DNA of 64,000 bases. Source: Rhodiola kirilowii. Its lineage: Eukaryota > Streptophyta > Magnoliopsida > Saxifragales > Crassulaceae. The stretch is from the NCBI GenBank assembly GCA_033675215.1, contig JAUCNB010000019.1:1116001-1180000 (forward strand). The letters run 5' to 3'. Position 1 is the first letter of the stretch; each line of letters opens with the position of its first letter. The position numbers and the translations under genes are program-made. Shown in pieces: positions 33,400 through 46,800 of this stretch. A model generated the notes under the pieces. That model ran no database searches. It worked only from the letters and a program-made list of their open reading frames with translations, and was not told where the DNA came from.

Positions 33400-36300
33400 A
33401 AGAACTTAGACTAACTTGGGATGACCTTATACAAACCTTAAAATGAGACTAAAGTTTGTCTTTGTTCGTCCCAAGTTAGTCTCGTTAGTCTCATTCTAAG
33501 GTTTATCTAAGTTCATCCTTAGAAAGAGACTAACTTGGGACGAACTTAGACTAACTTGGGACGAACTTATACAAACCTTAGAATGAGACTAAAGTTTGTC
33601 TTTGTTCGTCCCAAGTTAGTCTCGTTAGTCTCATTCTAAGATTTATCTAAGTTCGTCCTTAGAAAGAGACTAACTTGGGACGAACTTAGACGAACTTGGG
33701 ACGAACTTATACAAACATTAGAATGAGACTAAAGTTTATCTAAGTTCGTCCCAAGTTAGTCTCGTTAGTCTCATTCTAAGGTTTATCTAAGTTCGTCCTT
33801 AGAAAGAGACTAACTTGGGACGAACTTAGACTAACTTGGGACGAACTTATACAAACCTTAGAATGAGACTAAAGTTTGTCTTTGTTCGTCCCAAGTTTGT
33901 CTCGTTAGTCTCATTCTAAGGGTTGTCTAAGTTCATCCTTAGAAAGAGACTAACTTGGGACGAATTTAGACTAACTTGGGACGAACTTATACAAACCTTA
34001 GAATGAGACTAAAGTTTGTCTTTGTTCATCCCATGTTAGTCTCGTTAGTCTCATTCTAAGGTTTATCTAAGTTCGTCCTTAGCAAGAGACTAACTTGGGA
34101 CGAACTTAGACTAACTTGAGATGAACTTATACAAACCTTAGAATGAGACTAAAGTTTGCCTTTGTTCGTCCCATGTTAGTCTCGTTAGTCTCATTCTAAG
34201 GTTTATCTAAGTTCGTCCTTAGAAAGAGACTAACTTGGGACGAACTTATACAAACTTTATAATTAGACTAAAGTTAATCTAAGTTCGTCCCAAGTTAGTC
34301 TTGTTAGTCTCATTCTAAGGTTTATCTAAGTTCGTCCTTAGAAAGAGACTAACTTGGGACGAACTTAGACTAACTTGTGACGAACTTATACAAACCTTAG
34401 AATGAGACTAAAGTTTGTCTTTGTTCGTCCCAAGTTAGTCTCGTTAGTCTCATTCTAAAGTTTATCTATGTTCATCCTTAGAAAGAGACTAACTTGTGAC
34501 GAACTTAGACAAACTTGGGACGAACTTATACAAACCTTAGAATGAGACTAAAGTTTGTCTTTGTTCATCTCAAGTTAGTCTCGTTAGTCTCATTTTAAGG
34601 TTTATCTAAGTTTGTCCTTAGAAAAAGACTAACTTGGGACGAACTTTGACTAACTTGGGACGAACTTATACAAATCTTAGAATGAGACTAAAGTTTGTCT
34701 TTGTTCGTCCCAAGTTAGTCTCGTTAGTCTCATTCTAAGGTTTATCTAAGTTTGTCCTTAGAAAGAGACTAACTTGGGACGAACTTAGACTAACTTGGGA
34801 CGAACTTATACAAACCTTAGAATGAGACTAAAGTTTTGTCTTTGTTCGTCCCAAGTTAGTCTCGTTAGTCTCATTCTACGGTTTGTCTAAGTTTGTCCTT
34901 AGAAAGAGACTAACTTGGGACGAACTTAGACTAACTTGGGATGACCTTATACAAACCTTAAAATGGGACTAAAGTTTGTCTTTGTTCGTCCAAAGTTAGT
35001 CTCGTTAGTCTCATTCTAAGGTTTATCTAAGTTCATCCTTAGAAAGAGACTAACTTGGGACGAACTTAGACTAACTTGGGACGAACTTATACAAACCTTA
35101 GAATGAGACTAAAGTTTGTCTTTGTTCGTCCCAAGTTAGTCTCGTTAGTCTCATTCTAAGGTTTATCTAAGTTCGTCCTTAGAAAGAGACTAACTTGGGA
35201 CGAACTTAGACGAACTTGGGACGAACTTATACAAACATTAGAATGAGACTAAAGTTTATCTAAGTTCGTCCCAAGTTAGTCTCGTTAGTCTCATTCTAAG
35301 GTTTATCTAAGTTCGTCCTTAGAAATAGACTAACTTGGGACGAACTTAGACTAACTTGGGACGAACTTATACAAACCTTAGAATGAGACTAAAGTTTGTC
35401 TTTGTTCGTCCCAAGTTAGTCTCGTTAGTCTCATTCTAAGGTTTGTCTAAGTTCATCCTTAGAAAGAGACTAACTTGGGACGAACTTAGACTAACTTGGG
35501 ACGAACTTATACAAACCTTAGAATGAGACTAAAGTTTGTCTTTGTTCGTCCCATGTTAGTCTCGTTAGTCTCATTCTAAGGTTTATCTAAGTTCATCCTT
35601 AGCAAGAGACTAACTTGGGACGAACTTAGACTAACTTGAGATGAACTTATACAAACCTTAGAATGAGACTAAAATTTGTCTTTGTTCGTCCCAAGTTAGT
35701 CTCGTTAGTCTCATTCTAAGGTTTATCTAAGTTCGTCCTTAGAAAGAGACTAACTTGGGACGAACTTAGACTAACTTGGGACGAACTTATACAAACCTTA
35801 GAATGAGACTAAAGTTTGTCTTTTTTCGTCCCAAGTTAGTCTCATTAGTCTCATTCTAAGGTTTATCTAAGTTCGTCCTTAGAAAGAGACTAACTTGGGA
35901 CGAACTTAGACTAACTTGGGATGACCTTATACAAACCTTAAAATGAGACTAAAGTTTGTCTTTGTTCGTCCCAAGTTAGTCTCGTTAGTCTCATTCTAAG
36001 GTTTATCTAAGTTCATCCTTAGAAAGAGACTAACTTGGGACGAACTTAGACTAACTTGGGACGAACTTATACAACCCTTAGAATGAGACTAAAGTTTGTC
36101 TTTGTTCGTCCCAAGTTAGTCTCGTTAGTCTCATTCTAAGATTTATCTAAGTTCGTCCTTAGAAAGAGACTAACTTGGGACGAACTTAGACGAACTTGGG
36201 ACGAACTTATACAAACATTAGAATGAGACTAAAGTTTATCTAAGTTCGTCCCAAGTTAGTCTCGTTAGTCTCATTCTAAGGTTTATCTAAGTTCGTCCTT

Positions 36301-38400
36301 AGAAAGAGACTAACTTGGGACGAACTTAGACTAACTTGGGACGAACTTATACAAACCTTAGAATGAGACTAAAGTTTGTCTTTGCTCGTCCCAAGTTTGT
36401 CTCGTTAGTCTCATTCTAAGGTTTGTCTAAGTTCATCCTTAGAAAGAGACTAACTTGGGACGAACTTAGACTAACTTGGGACGAACTTATACAAACCTTA
36501 GAATGAGACTAAAGTTTGTCTTTGTTCGTCCCATGTTAGTCTCGTTAGTCTCATTCTAAGGTTTATCTAAGTTCGTCCTTAGCAAGAGACTAACTTGGGA
36601 CGAACTTAGACTAACTTGAGATGAACTTATACAAACCTTAGAATGAGACTAAAGTTTGCCTTTGTTCGTCCCATGTTAGTCTCGTTAGTCTCATTCTAAG
36701 GTTTATCTAAGTTCGTCCTTAGAAAGAGACTAACTTGGGACGAACTTTTACAAACTTTATAATTAGACTAAAGTTAATCTAAGTTCGTCCCAAGTTAGTC
36801 TTGTTAGTCTCATTCTAAGGTTTATCTAAGTTCGTCCTTAGAAAGAGACTAACTTGGGACGAACTTAGACTAACTTGTGACGAACTTATACAAACCTTAG
36901 AATGAGACTAAAGTTTGTCTTTCTTCGTCCCAAGTTAGTCTCGTTAGTCTCATTCTAAAGTTTATCTATGTTCATCCTTAGAAAGAGACTAACTTGTGAC
37001 GAACTTAGACAAACTTGGGACGAACTTATACAAACCTTAGAATGAGACTAAAGTTTGTCTTTGTTCATCTCAAGTTAGTCTCGTTAGTCTCATTTTAAGG
37101 TTTATCTAAGTTCGTCCTTAGAAAAAGACTAACTTGGGACGAACTTTGACTAACTTGGGACGAACTTATACAAATCTTAGAATGAGACTAAAGTTTGTCT
37201 TTGTTCGTCCCAAGTTAGTCTCGTTAGTCTCATTCTAAGGTTTATCTAAGTTTGTCCTTAGAAAGAGACTAACTTGGGACGAACTTAGACTAACTTGGGA
37301 TGAACTTATACAAACCTTAGAATGAGACTAAAGTTTTGTCTTTGTTCGTCCCAAGTTAGTCTCGTTAGTCTCATTCTACGGTTTGTCTAAGTTTGTCCTT
37401 AGAAAGAGACTAACTTGGGACGAACTTAGACTAACTTGGGATGACCTTATACAAACCTTAAAATGAGACTAAAGTTTGTCTTTGTTCGTCCCAAGTTAGT
37501 CTCGTTAGTCTCTATCTAAGGTTTATCTAAGTTCATCCTTAGAAAGAGACTAACTTGGGACGAACTTAGACTAACTTGGGACGAACTTATACAAACCTTA
37601 GAATGAGACTAAAGTTTGTCTTTGTTCGTGCCAAGTTAGTCTCGTTAGTCTCATTCTAAGGTTTATCTAAGTTCGTCCTTAGAAAGAGACTAACTTGGGA
37701 CGAACTTAGACGAACTTGGGACGAACTTATACAAACATTAGAATGAGACTAAAGTTTATCTAAGTTCGTCCCAAGTTAGTCTCGTTAGTCTCATTCTAAG
37801 GTTTATCTAAGTTCGTCCTTAGAAAGAGACAAACTTGGGACGAACTTAGACTAACTTGGGACGAACTTATACAAACCTTAGAATGAGACTAAATTTTGTC
37901 TTTGTTCGTCCCAAGTTAGTCTCGTTAGTCTCATTCTAAGGTTTGTCTAAGTTCATCCTTAGAAAGAGACTAACTTGGGACGAACTTAGATTAACTTGGG
38001 ACGAACTTATACAAACCTTAGAATGAGACTAAAGTTTGTCTTTGTTCGTCCCATGTTAGTCTCGTTAGTCTCATTCTAAGGTTTATCTAAGTTCGTCCTT
38101 AGCAAGAGACTAACTTGGGACGAACTTAGACTAACTTGAGATGAACTTATACAAACCTTAGAATGAGACTAAAGTTTGTCTTTGTTCGTCCCAAGTTAGT
38201 CTCGTTAGTCTCATTCTAAGGTTTATCTAAGTTCGTCCTTAGAAAGAGACTAACTTGGGACGAACTTAGACTAACTTGGGACGAACTTATACAAACCTTA
38301 GAATGAGACTAAAGTTTGTCTTTGTTCGTCCCAAGTTAGTCTCATTAGTCTCATTCTAAGGTTTATCTAAGTTCGTCCTTAGAAAGAGACTAACTTGGGA
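33400..38400. repeat. 2.5-kb higher-order repeat, two tandem copies
   Basis: Variants recur at an offset of exactly 2500 bp: CTACGGTTTG at 34876 and 37376, CAAATCTTAG at 34671 and 37171, and a one-base insertion giving AAAGTTTTGTC in both. The length is 18 monomers minus one 21-bp block plus the 1-bp insertion. Scattered single differences show it is older than the 5.34-kb duplication. Ends are approximate. Confidence 0.7.
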
Positions 38401-39164
38401 CGAACTTAGACTAACTTGGGACGAACTTATACAAACCTTAGAATGAGACTAAAGTTTGTCTTTGTTCGTCCCAAGTTAGTCTCATTAGTCTCATTCTAAG
38501 GTTTATCTAAGTTCGTCCTTAGAAAGAGACTAACTTGGGACGAACTTAGACGAACTTGGGACGAACTTATACAAACTTTAGAATGAGACTAAAGTTTATC
38601 TAAGTTCGTCCCAAGTTAGTCTCGTTAGTCTCATTCTAAGGTTTATCTAAGTTCGTCCTTAGAAAGAGACTAACTTGGGACGAACTTAGACTAACTTGGG
38701 ACGAACTTATACAAACCTTAGAATGAGACTAAAGTTTGTCATTGTTCGTCCCAAGTTAGTCTCGTTAGTCTCATTCTAAGGTTTATCTAAGTTCGTCCTT
38801 AGAAAGAGACTAACTTGGGACGAACTTAGACTAACTTGGGACGAACTTATACAAACCTTAGAATGAGACTAAAGTTTGTCTTTGTTCGTCCCAAGTTAGT
38901 CTCGTTAGTCTCATTCTAAGGTTTATCTAAGTTCGTCTCTAGAAAGAGACTAACTTGGGACGAACTTAGACTAACTTGGGACGAACTTATAAAAACCTTA
39001 GAATGAGACTAAAGTTTATCTTTGTTCGTCCCAAGTTAGTCTCATTAGTCTCATTCTAAGGTTTATCTAAGTTCGTCCTTAGAAAGAGACTAACTTGGGA
39101 CGAACTTAGACGAACTTGGGACGAACTTATACAAACTTTAGAATGAGACTAAAGTTTATCTAAG

Positions 39165-40717
39165 TTCGTCCCAAGTTAGTCTCGTTAGTCTCATTCTAAG
39201 GTTTGTCTAAGTTCGTCCTTAGAAAGAGACTAACTTGGGACGAACTTAGACTAACTTGGGACGAACTTATACAAACCTTAGAATGAGACTAAAGTTTGTC
39301 TTTGTTCGTCCCAAGTTAGTCTCGTTAGTCTCATTCTAAGGTTTGTCTAAGTTCATCCTTAGAAAGAGACAAACTTGGGACGAACTTAGACTAACTTGGG
39401 ATGAACTTATACAAACCTTAGAATGAGACTAAAGTTTGTCTTTGTTCGTCCCAAGGTAGTCTCGTTAGTCTCATTCTAAGGTTTGTCTAAGTTCATCCTT
39501 AAAAAGAGACTAACTTGGGACGAACTTAGACTAACTTGGGACGAACTTATACAAACCTTAGAATAAGACTAAAGTTGAACTTATACAAACCTTAGAATGA
39601 GACTAAAGTTTATCTTTGTTCGTCCCAATTTAGTCTCGTTAGTGTCATTCTAAGGTTTATCTAAGTTCCTCCTTAGAAAGCGACTAACTTGGGACGAACT
39701 TAGCCTAACATGGGACAAACTTATACGAACCTTAGAATGAGACTAAAGTTTGTCTTTGTTCGTCCCAAGTTAGTCTCGTTAGTCTCATTCTAAGGTTTAT
39801 CTAAGTTCGTCCTTAGAAAGAGACTTACTTGGGATGAACTTATACAAACTTTATAATTAGACTAAAGTTTATCTAAGTTCGTCCCAAGTTAGTCTCGTTA
39901 GTCTCATTCTAAGGTTTATCTAAGTTCGTCCTTAGAAAGGGACTAACTTGGGACGAACTTAGACTAACTTGGAACGAACTTATACAAACCTTAGAATGAG
40001 ACTAAAGTTTGTCTTTGTTCGTCCCAAGTTAGTCTCGTTAGTCTCATTCAAAGGTTTATCTAAGTTCGTCCTTAGAAAGAGACTAACTTGGGACGAACTT
40101 AGACTAACTTGAGATGAACTTATACAAACCTTAGAATGAGACTAAAGTTTGCCTTTGTTCGTCCCATGTTAGTCTCGTTAGTCTCATTCTAAGGTTTATC
40201 TAAGTTCGTCCTTAGAAAGAGACTAACTTGGGACGAACTTAGACTAACTTGGGACGAACTTAGACTAACCTTAGAATGAGACTAAAGTTAATCTAAGTTC
40301 GTCCCAAGTTAGTCTTGTTAGTCTCATTCTAAGGTTTATCTAAGTTCGTCCTTAGAAAGAGACTAACTTGGGACGAACTTAGACTAACTTGTGACGAACT
40401 TATACAAACCTTAGAATGAGACTAAAGTTTGTCTTTGTTCGTCCCAAGTTAGTCTCGTTAGTCTCATTCTAAAGTTTATCTATGTTCATCCTTAGAAAGA
40501 GACTAACTTGTGACGAACTTAGACAAACTTGGGATGAACTTATACAAACCTTAGAATGAGACTAAAGTTTGTCTTTGTTCATCTCAAGTTAGTCTCGTTA
40601 GTCTCATTTTAAGGTTTATCTAAGTTCGTCCTTAGAAAAAGACTAACTTGGGACGAACTTAGACTAACTTGGGACGAACTTATACAAACCTTAGAATGAG
40701 ACTAAAGTTTGTCTTTG
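39165..40717. repeat. 1553-bp 11-monomer unit, copy 1
   Basis: Eleven monomers including one 174-bp and one 119-bp form (1540 + 34 - 21). Private variants CCTTAAAAAGAGAC (about 39498), CTAACATGGGAC and GAAAGGGACTAAC all recur 1553 bp later. Confidence 0.8.
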
Positions 40718-42270
40718 TTCGTCCCAAGTTAGTCTCGTTAGTCTCATTCTAAGGTTTGTCTAAGTTCGTCCTTAGAAAGAGACTAACTTGGGACGAACTT
40801 AGACTAACTTGGGACGAACTTATACAAACCTTAGAATGAGACTAAAGTTTGTCTTTGTTCGTCCCAAGTTAGTCTCGTTAGTCTCATTCTAAGGTTTGTC
40901 TAAGTTCATCCTTAGAAAGAGACAAACTTGGGACGAACTTAGACTAACTTGGGATGAACTTATACAAACCTTAGAATGAGACTAAAGTTTGTCTTTGTTC
41001 GTCCCAAGGTAGTCTCGTTAGTCTCATTCTAAGGTTTGTCTAAGTTCATCCTTAAAAAGAGACTAACTTGGGACGAACTTAGACTAACTTGGGACGAACT
41101 TATACAAACCTTAGAATAAGACTAAAGTTGAACTTATACAAACCTTAGAATGAGACTAAAGTTTATCTTTGTTCGTCCCAATTTAGTCTCGTTAGTGTCA
41201 TTCTAAGGTTTATCTAAGTTCCTCCTTAGAAAGCGACTAACTTGGGACGAACTTAGCCTAACATGGGACAAACTTATACGAACCTTAGAATGAGACTAAA
41301 GTTTGTCTTTGTTCGTCCCAAGTTAGTCTCGTTAGTCTCATTCTAAGGTTTATCTAAGTTCGTCCTTAGAAAGAGACTTACTTGGGATGAACTTATACAA
41401 ACTTTATAATTAGACTAAAGTTTATCTAAGTTCGTCCCAAGTTAGTCTCGTTAGTCTCATTCTAAGGTTTATCTAAGTTCGTCCTTAGAAAGGGACTAAC
41501 TTGGGACGAACTTAGACTAACTTGGAACGAACTTATACAAACCTTAGAATGAGACTAAAGTTTGTCTTTGTTCGTCCCAAGTTAGTCTCGTTAGTCTCAT
41601 TCAAAGGTTTATCTAAGTTCGTCCTTAGAAAGAGACTAACTTGGGACGAACTTAGACTAACTTGAGATGAACTTATACAAACCTTAGAATGAGACTAAAG
41701 TTTGCCTTTGTTCGTCCCATGTTAGTCTCGTTAGTCTCATTCTAAGGTTTATCTAAGTTCGTCCTTAGAAAGAGACTAACTTGGGACGAACTTAGACTAA
41801 CTTGGGACGAACTTAGACTAACCTTAGAATGAGACTAAAGTTAATCTAAGTTCGTCCCAAGTTAGTCTTGTTAGTCTCATTCTAAGGTTTATCTAAGTTC
41901 GTCCTTAGAAAGAGACTAACTTGGGACGAACTTAGACTAACTTGTGACGAACTTATACAAACCTTAGAATGAGACTAAAGTTTGTCTTTGTTCGTCCCAA
42001 GTTAGTCTCGTTAGTCTCATTCTAAAGTTTATCTATGTTCATCCTTAGAAAGAGACTAACTTGTGACGAACTTAGACAAACTTGGGATGAACTTATACAA
42101 ACCTTAGAATGAGACTAAAGTTTGTCTTTGTTCATCTCAAGTTAGTCTCGTTAGTCTCATTTTAAGGTTTATCTAAGTTCGTCCTTAGAAAAAGACTAAC
42201 TTGGGACGAACTTAGACTAACTTGGGACGAACTTATACAAACCTTAGAATGAGACTAAAGTTTGTCTTTG
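40718..42270. repeat. 1553-bp 11-monomer unit, copy 2
   Basis: Tandem copy of 39165-40717 carrying the same private variants. I noticed only a few differences by eye, so the duplication looks recent. Alignment at this offset ends near 42310. Confidence 0.8.
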
Positions 42271-43819
42271 TTCGTCCCAAGTTAGTCTCGTTAGTCTCAT
42301 TCTAAGGTTTATCTAAGTTTGTCCTTAGAAAGAGACTAACTTGGGACGAACTTAGACTAACTTGGGACGAACTTATACAAACCTTAGAATGAGACTAAAG
42401 TTTGTCTTTGTTCGTCCCAAGTTAGTCTCGTTAGTCTCATTCTACGGTTTGTCTAAGTTTGTCCTTAGAAAGAGACTAACTTGGGACGAACTTAGACTAA
42501 CTTGGGATGACCTTATACAAACCTTAAAATGAGACTAAAGTTTGTCTTTGTTCGTCCCAAGTTAGTCTCGTTAGTCTCATTCTAAGGTTTATCTAAGTTC
42601 ATCCTTAGAAAGAGACTAACTTGGGACGAACTTAGACTAACTTGGGACGAACTTATACAAACCTTAGAATGAGACTAAAGTTTGTCTTTGTTCGTCCCAA
42701 GTTAGTCTCGTTAGTCTCATTCTAAGGTTTATCTAAGTTCGTCCTTAGAAAGAGACTAACTTGGGACGAACTTAGACAAACTTGGGACGAACTTATACAA
42801 ACCTTAGAATGAGACTAAAGTTTGTCTTTGTTCGTCCCAAGTTAGTCTCGTTAGTCTCATTCTAAGGTTTGTCTAAGTTCATCCTTAGAAAGAGACTAAC
42901 TTGGGACGAACTTAGACTAACTTGGGACGAACTTATACAAACCATAGAATGAGACTAAAGTTTGTCTTTGTTCGTCCCATGTTAGTCTCGTTAGTCTCAT
43001 TCTAAGGTTTATCTAAGTTCTTCCTTAGCAAGAGACTAACTTGGGACGAACTTAGACTAACTTGAGATGAACTTATACAAACCTTAGAATGAGACTAAAG
43101 TTTGCCTTTGTTCGTCCCATGTTAGTCTCGTTAGTCTCATTCTAAGGTTTATCTAAGTTCGTCCTTAGAAAGAGACTAACTTGGGACGAACTTATACAAA
43201 CTTTATAATTAGACTAAAGTTAATCTAAGTTCGTCCCAAGTTAGTCTTGTTAGTCTCATTCTAAGGTTTATCTAAGTTCGTCCTTAGAAAGAGACTAACT
43301 TGGGACGAACTTAGACTAACTTGTGACGAACTTATACAAACCTTAGAATGAGACTAAAGTTTGTCTTTGTTCGTCCCAAGTTAGTCTCGTTAGTCTCATT
43401 CTAAAGTTTATCTATGTTCATCCTTAGAAAGAGACTAACTTGTGACGAACTTAGACAAACTTGGGACGAACTTATACAAACCTTAGAATGAGACTAAAGT
43501 TTGTCTTTGTTCATCTCAAGTTAGTCTCGTTAGTCTCATTTTAAGGTTTATCTAAGTTCGTCCTTAGAAAAAGACTAACTTGGGACGAACTTTGACTAAC
43601 TTGGGACGAACTTATACAAACCATAGAATGAGACTAAAGTTTGTCTTTGTTCGTCCCAAGTTAGTCTCGTTAGTCTCATTCTAAGGTTTATCTAAGTTTG
43701 TCCTTAGAAAGAGACTAACTTGGGACGAACTTAGACTAACTTGGGACGAACTTATACAAACCTTAGAATGAGACTAAAGTTTTGTCTTTGTTCGTCCCAA
43801 GTTAGTCTCGTTAGTCTCA

Positions 43820-46800
43820 TTCTACGGTTTGTCTAAATTTGTCCTTAGAAAGAGACTAACTTGGGACGAACTTAGACTAACTTGGGATGACCTTATACAA
43901 ACCTTATAATGAGACTAAAGTTTGTCTTTGTACGTCCCAAGTTAGTCTCGTTAGTCTCATTCTAAGGTTTATCTAAGTTCATCCTTAGAAAGAGACTAAC
44001 TTGGGACGAACTTAGACTAACTTGGGACGAACTTATACAAACCTTAGAATGAGACTAAAGTTTGTCTTTGTTCGTCCCAAGTTAGTCTCGTTAGTCTCAT
44101 TCTAAGGTTTATCTAAGTTCGTCCTTAGAAAGAGACTAACTTGGGACGAACTTGGGACGAACTTATACAAACATTAGAATGAGACTAAAGTTTATCTAAG
44201 TTCATCCCAAGTTAGTCTCGTTAGTCTCATTCTAAGGTTTGTCTATGTTCATCCTTAGAAAGAGACTAACTTGGGACGAACTTAGACTAACTTGGGACGA
44301 ACTTATACAAACCTTAGAATGAGACTAAAGTTTGTCTTTGTTCGTCCCAAGTTAGTCTCGTTAGTCTCATTCTAAGGTTTGTCTAAGTTCATCCTTAGAA
44401 AGAGACTAACTTGGGACGAACTTAGACTAACTTGGGACGAACTTATACAAACCTTAGAATGAGACTAAAGTTTGTCTTTGTTCGTCCCATGTTAGTCTCG
44501 TTAGTCTCATTCTAAGGTTTATCTAAGTTCGTCCTTAGCAAGAGACTAACTTGGGACGAACTTAGACTAACTTGTGATGAACTTATACAAACCTTAGAAT
44601 GAGACTAAAGTTTGCCTTTGTTCGTCCCATGTTAGTCTCGTTAGTCTCATTCTAAGGTTTATCTAAGTTCGTCCTTAGAAAGAGACTAACTTGGGACGAA
44701 CTTAGACTAACTTGGGACGAACTTATACAAACTTTATAATTAGACTAAAGTTAATCTAAGTTCGTCCCAAGTTAGTCTTGTTAGTCTCATTCTAAGGTTT
44801 ATCTAAGTTCATCCTTAGAAAGAGACTAACTTGGGACGAACTTAGACTAACTTGTGACGAACTTATACAAACCTTAGAATGAGACTAAAGTTTGTCTTTG
44901 TTCGTCCCAAGTTAGTCTCGTTAGTCTCATTCTAAAGTTTATCTATGTTCATCCTTAGAAAGAGACTAACTTGTGACGAACTTAGACAAACTTGGGACGA
45001 ACTTATACAAACCTTAGAATGAGACTAAAGTTTGTCTTTGTTCATCTCAAGTTAGTCTCGTTAGTCTCATTTTAAGGTTTATCTAAGTTCGTCCTTAGAA
45101 AAAGACTAATTTGGGACGAACTTAGACTAACTTGGGACGAACTTATACAAACCTTAGAATGAGACTAAAGTTTGTCTTTGTTCGTCCCAAGTTAGTCTCG
45201 TTAGTCTCATTCTAAGGTTTATCTAAGTTTGTCCTTAGAAAGAGACTAACTTGGGACGAACTTAGACTAACTTGGGACGAACTTATACAAACCTTAGAAT
45301 GAGACTAAAGTTTGTCTTTGTTCGTCCCAAGTTAGTCTCGTTAGTCTCATTCTACGGTTTGTCTAAGTTTGTCCTTAGAAAGAGACTAACTTGGGACGAA
45401 CTTAGACTAACTTGGGATGACCTTATACAAACCTTAAAATGAGACTAAAGTTTGTCTTTGTTCGTCCCAAGTTAGTCTCGTTAGTCTCATTCTAAGGTTT
45501 ATCTAAGTTCATCCTTAGAAAGAGACTAACTTGGGACGAACTTAGACTAACTTGGGACGAACTTATACAAACCTTAGAATGAGACTAAAGTTTGTCTTTG
45601 TTCGTCCCAAGTTAGTCTCGTTAGTCTCATTCTAAGGTTTATCTAAGTTCGTCCTTAGAAAGAGACTAACTTGGGACGAACTTATACAAACCTTAGAATG
45701 AGACTAAAGTTTGTCTTTGTTCGTCCCATGTTAGTCTCGTTAGTCTCATTCTAAGGTTTATCTAAGTTCGTCCTTAGCAAGAGACTAACTTGGGACGAAC
45801 TTAGACTAACTTGGGACGAACTTATACAAACCTTAGAATTGGACTAAAGTTTGTCTTTGTTTGTCCCAAGTTAGTCTCATTAGTCTCATTCTAAGGTTTA
45901 TCTAAGTTCGTCCTTAGAAAGAGACTAACTTGGGACGAACTTAGACGAACTTGGGACGAACTTATACAAACTTTAGAATGTGACTAAAGTTTTATCTAAG
46001 TTCGTCCCAAGTTAGTCTCGTTAGTCTCATTCTAAGGTTTGTCTAAGTTCATCCTTAGAAAGAGACTAACTTGGGACGAACTTAGACTAACTTGGGATGA
46101 ACTTATACAAACCTTAGAATGAGACTAAAGTTTGCCTTTGTTCGTCCCATGTTAGTCTCGTTAGTCTCATTCTAAGGTTTATCTAAGTTCGTCCTTAGAA
46201 AGAGACTAACTTGGAACGAACTTAGACTAACTTGGGACGAACTTATACAAACTTTTTAATTAGACTAAAGTTAATCTAAGTTCGTCCCAAGTTAGTCTTG
46301 TTAGTCTCATTCTAAGGTTTATCTAAGTTCGTCCTTAGAAAGAGACTAACTTGGGACGAACATAGACTAACTTGTGACGAACTTATACAAACCTTAGAAT
46401 GAAACTAAAGTTTGTCTTTGTTCGTCCCAAGTTAGTCTCGTTAGTCTCATTCTAAAGTTTATCTATGTTCATCCTTAGAAAGAGACTAATTAACTTGTGA
46501 CGAACTTAGACAAACTTGGGACGAACTTATACAAACCTTAGAATGAGACTAAAGTTTGTCTTTGTTCATCTCAAGTTAGTCTCGTTAGTCTCATTTTAAG
46601 GTTTATCTTAGTTCGTCCTTAGAAAAAGACTAACTTGGGACGAACTTAGACTAACTTGGGACGAACTTATACAAACCTTAGAATGAGACTAAAGTTTGTC
46701 TTTGTTCGTCCCAAGTTAGTCTCGTTAGTCTCATTCTAAGGTTTATCTAAGTTTGTCCTTAGAAAGAGACTAACTTGGGACGAACTTAGACTAACTTGGG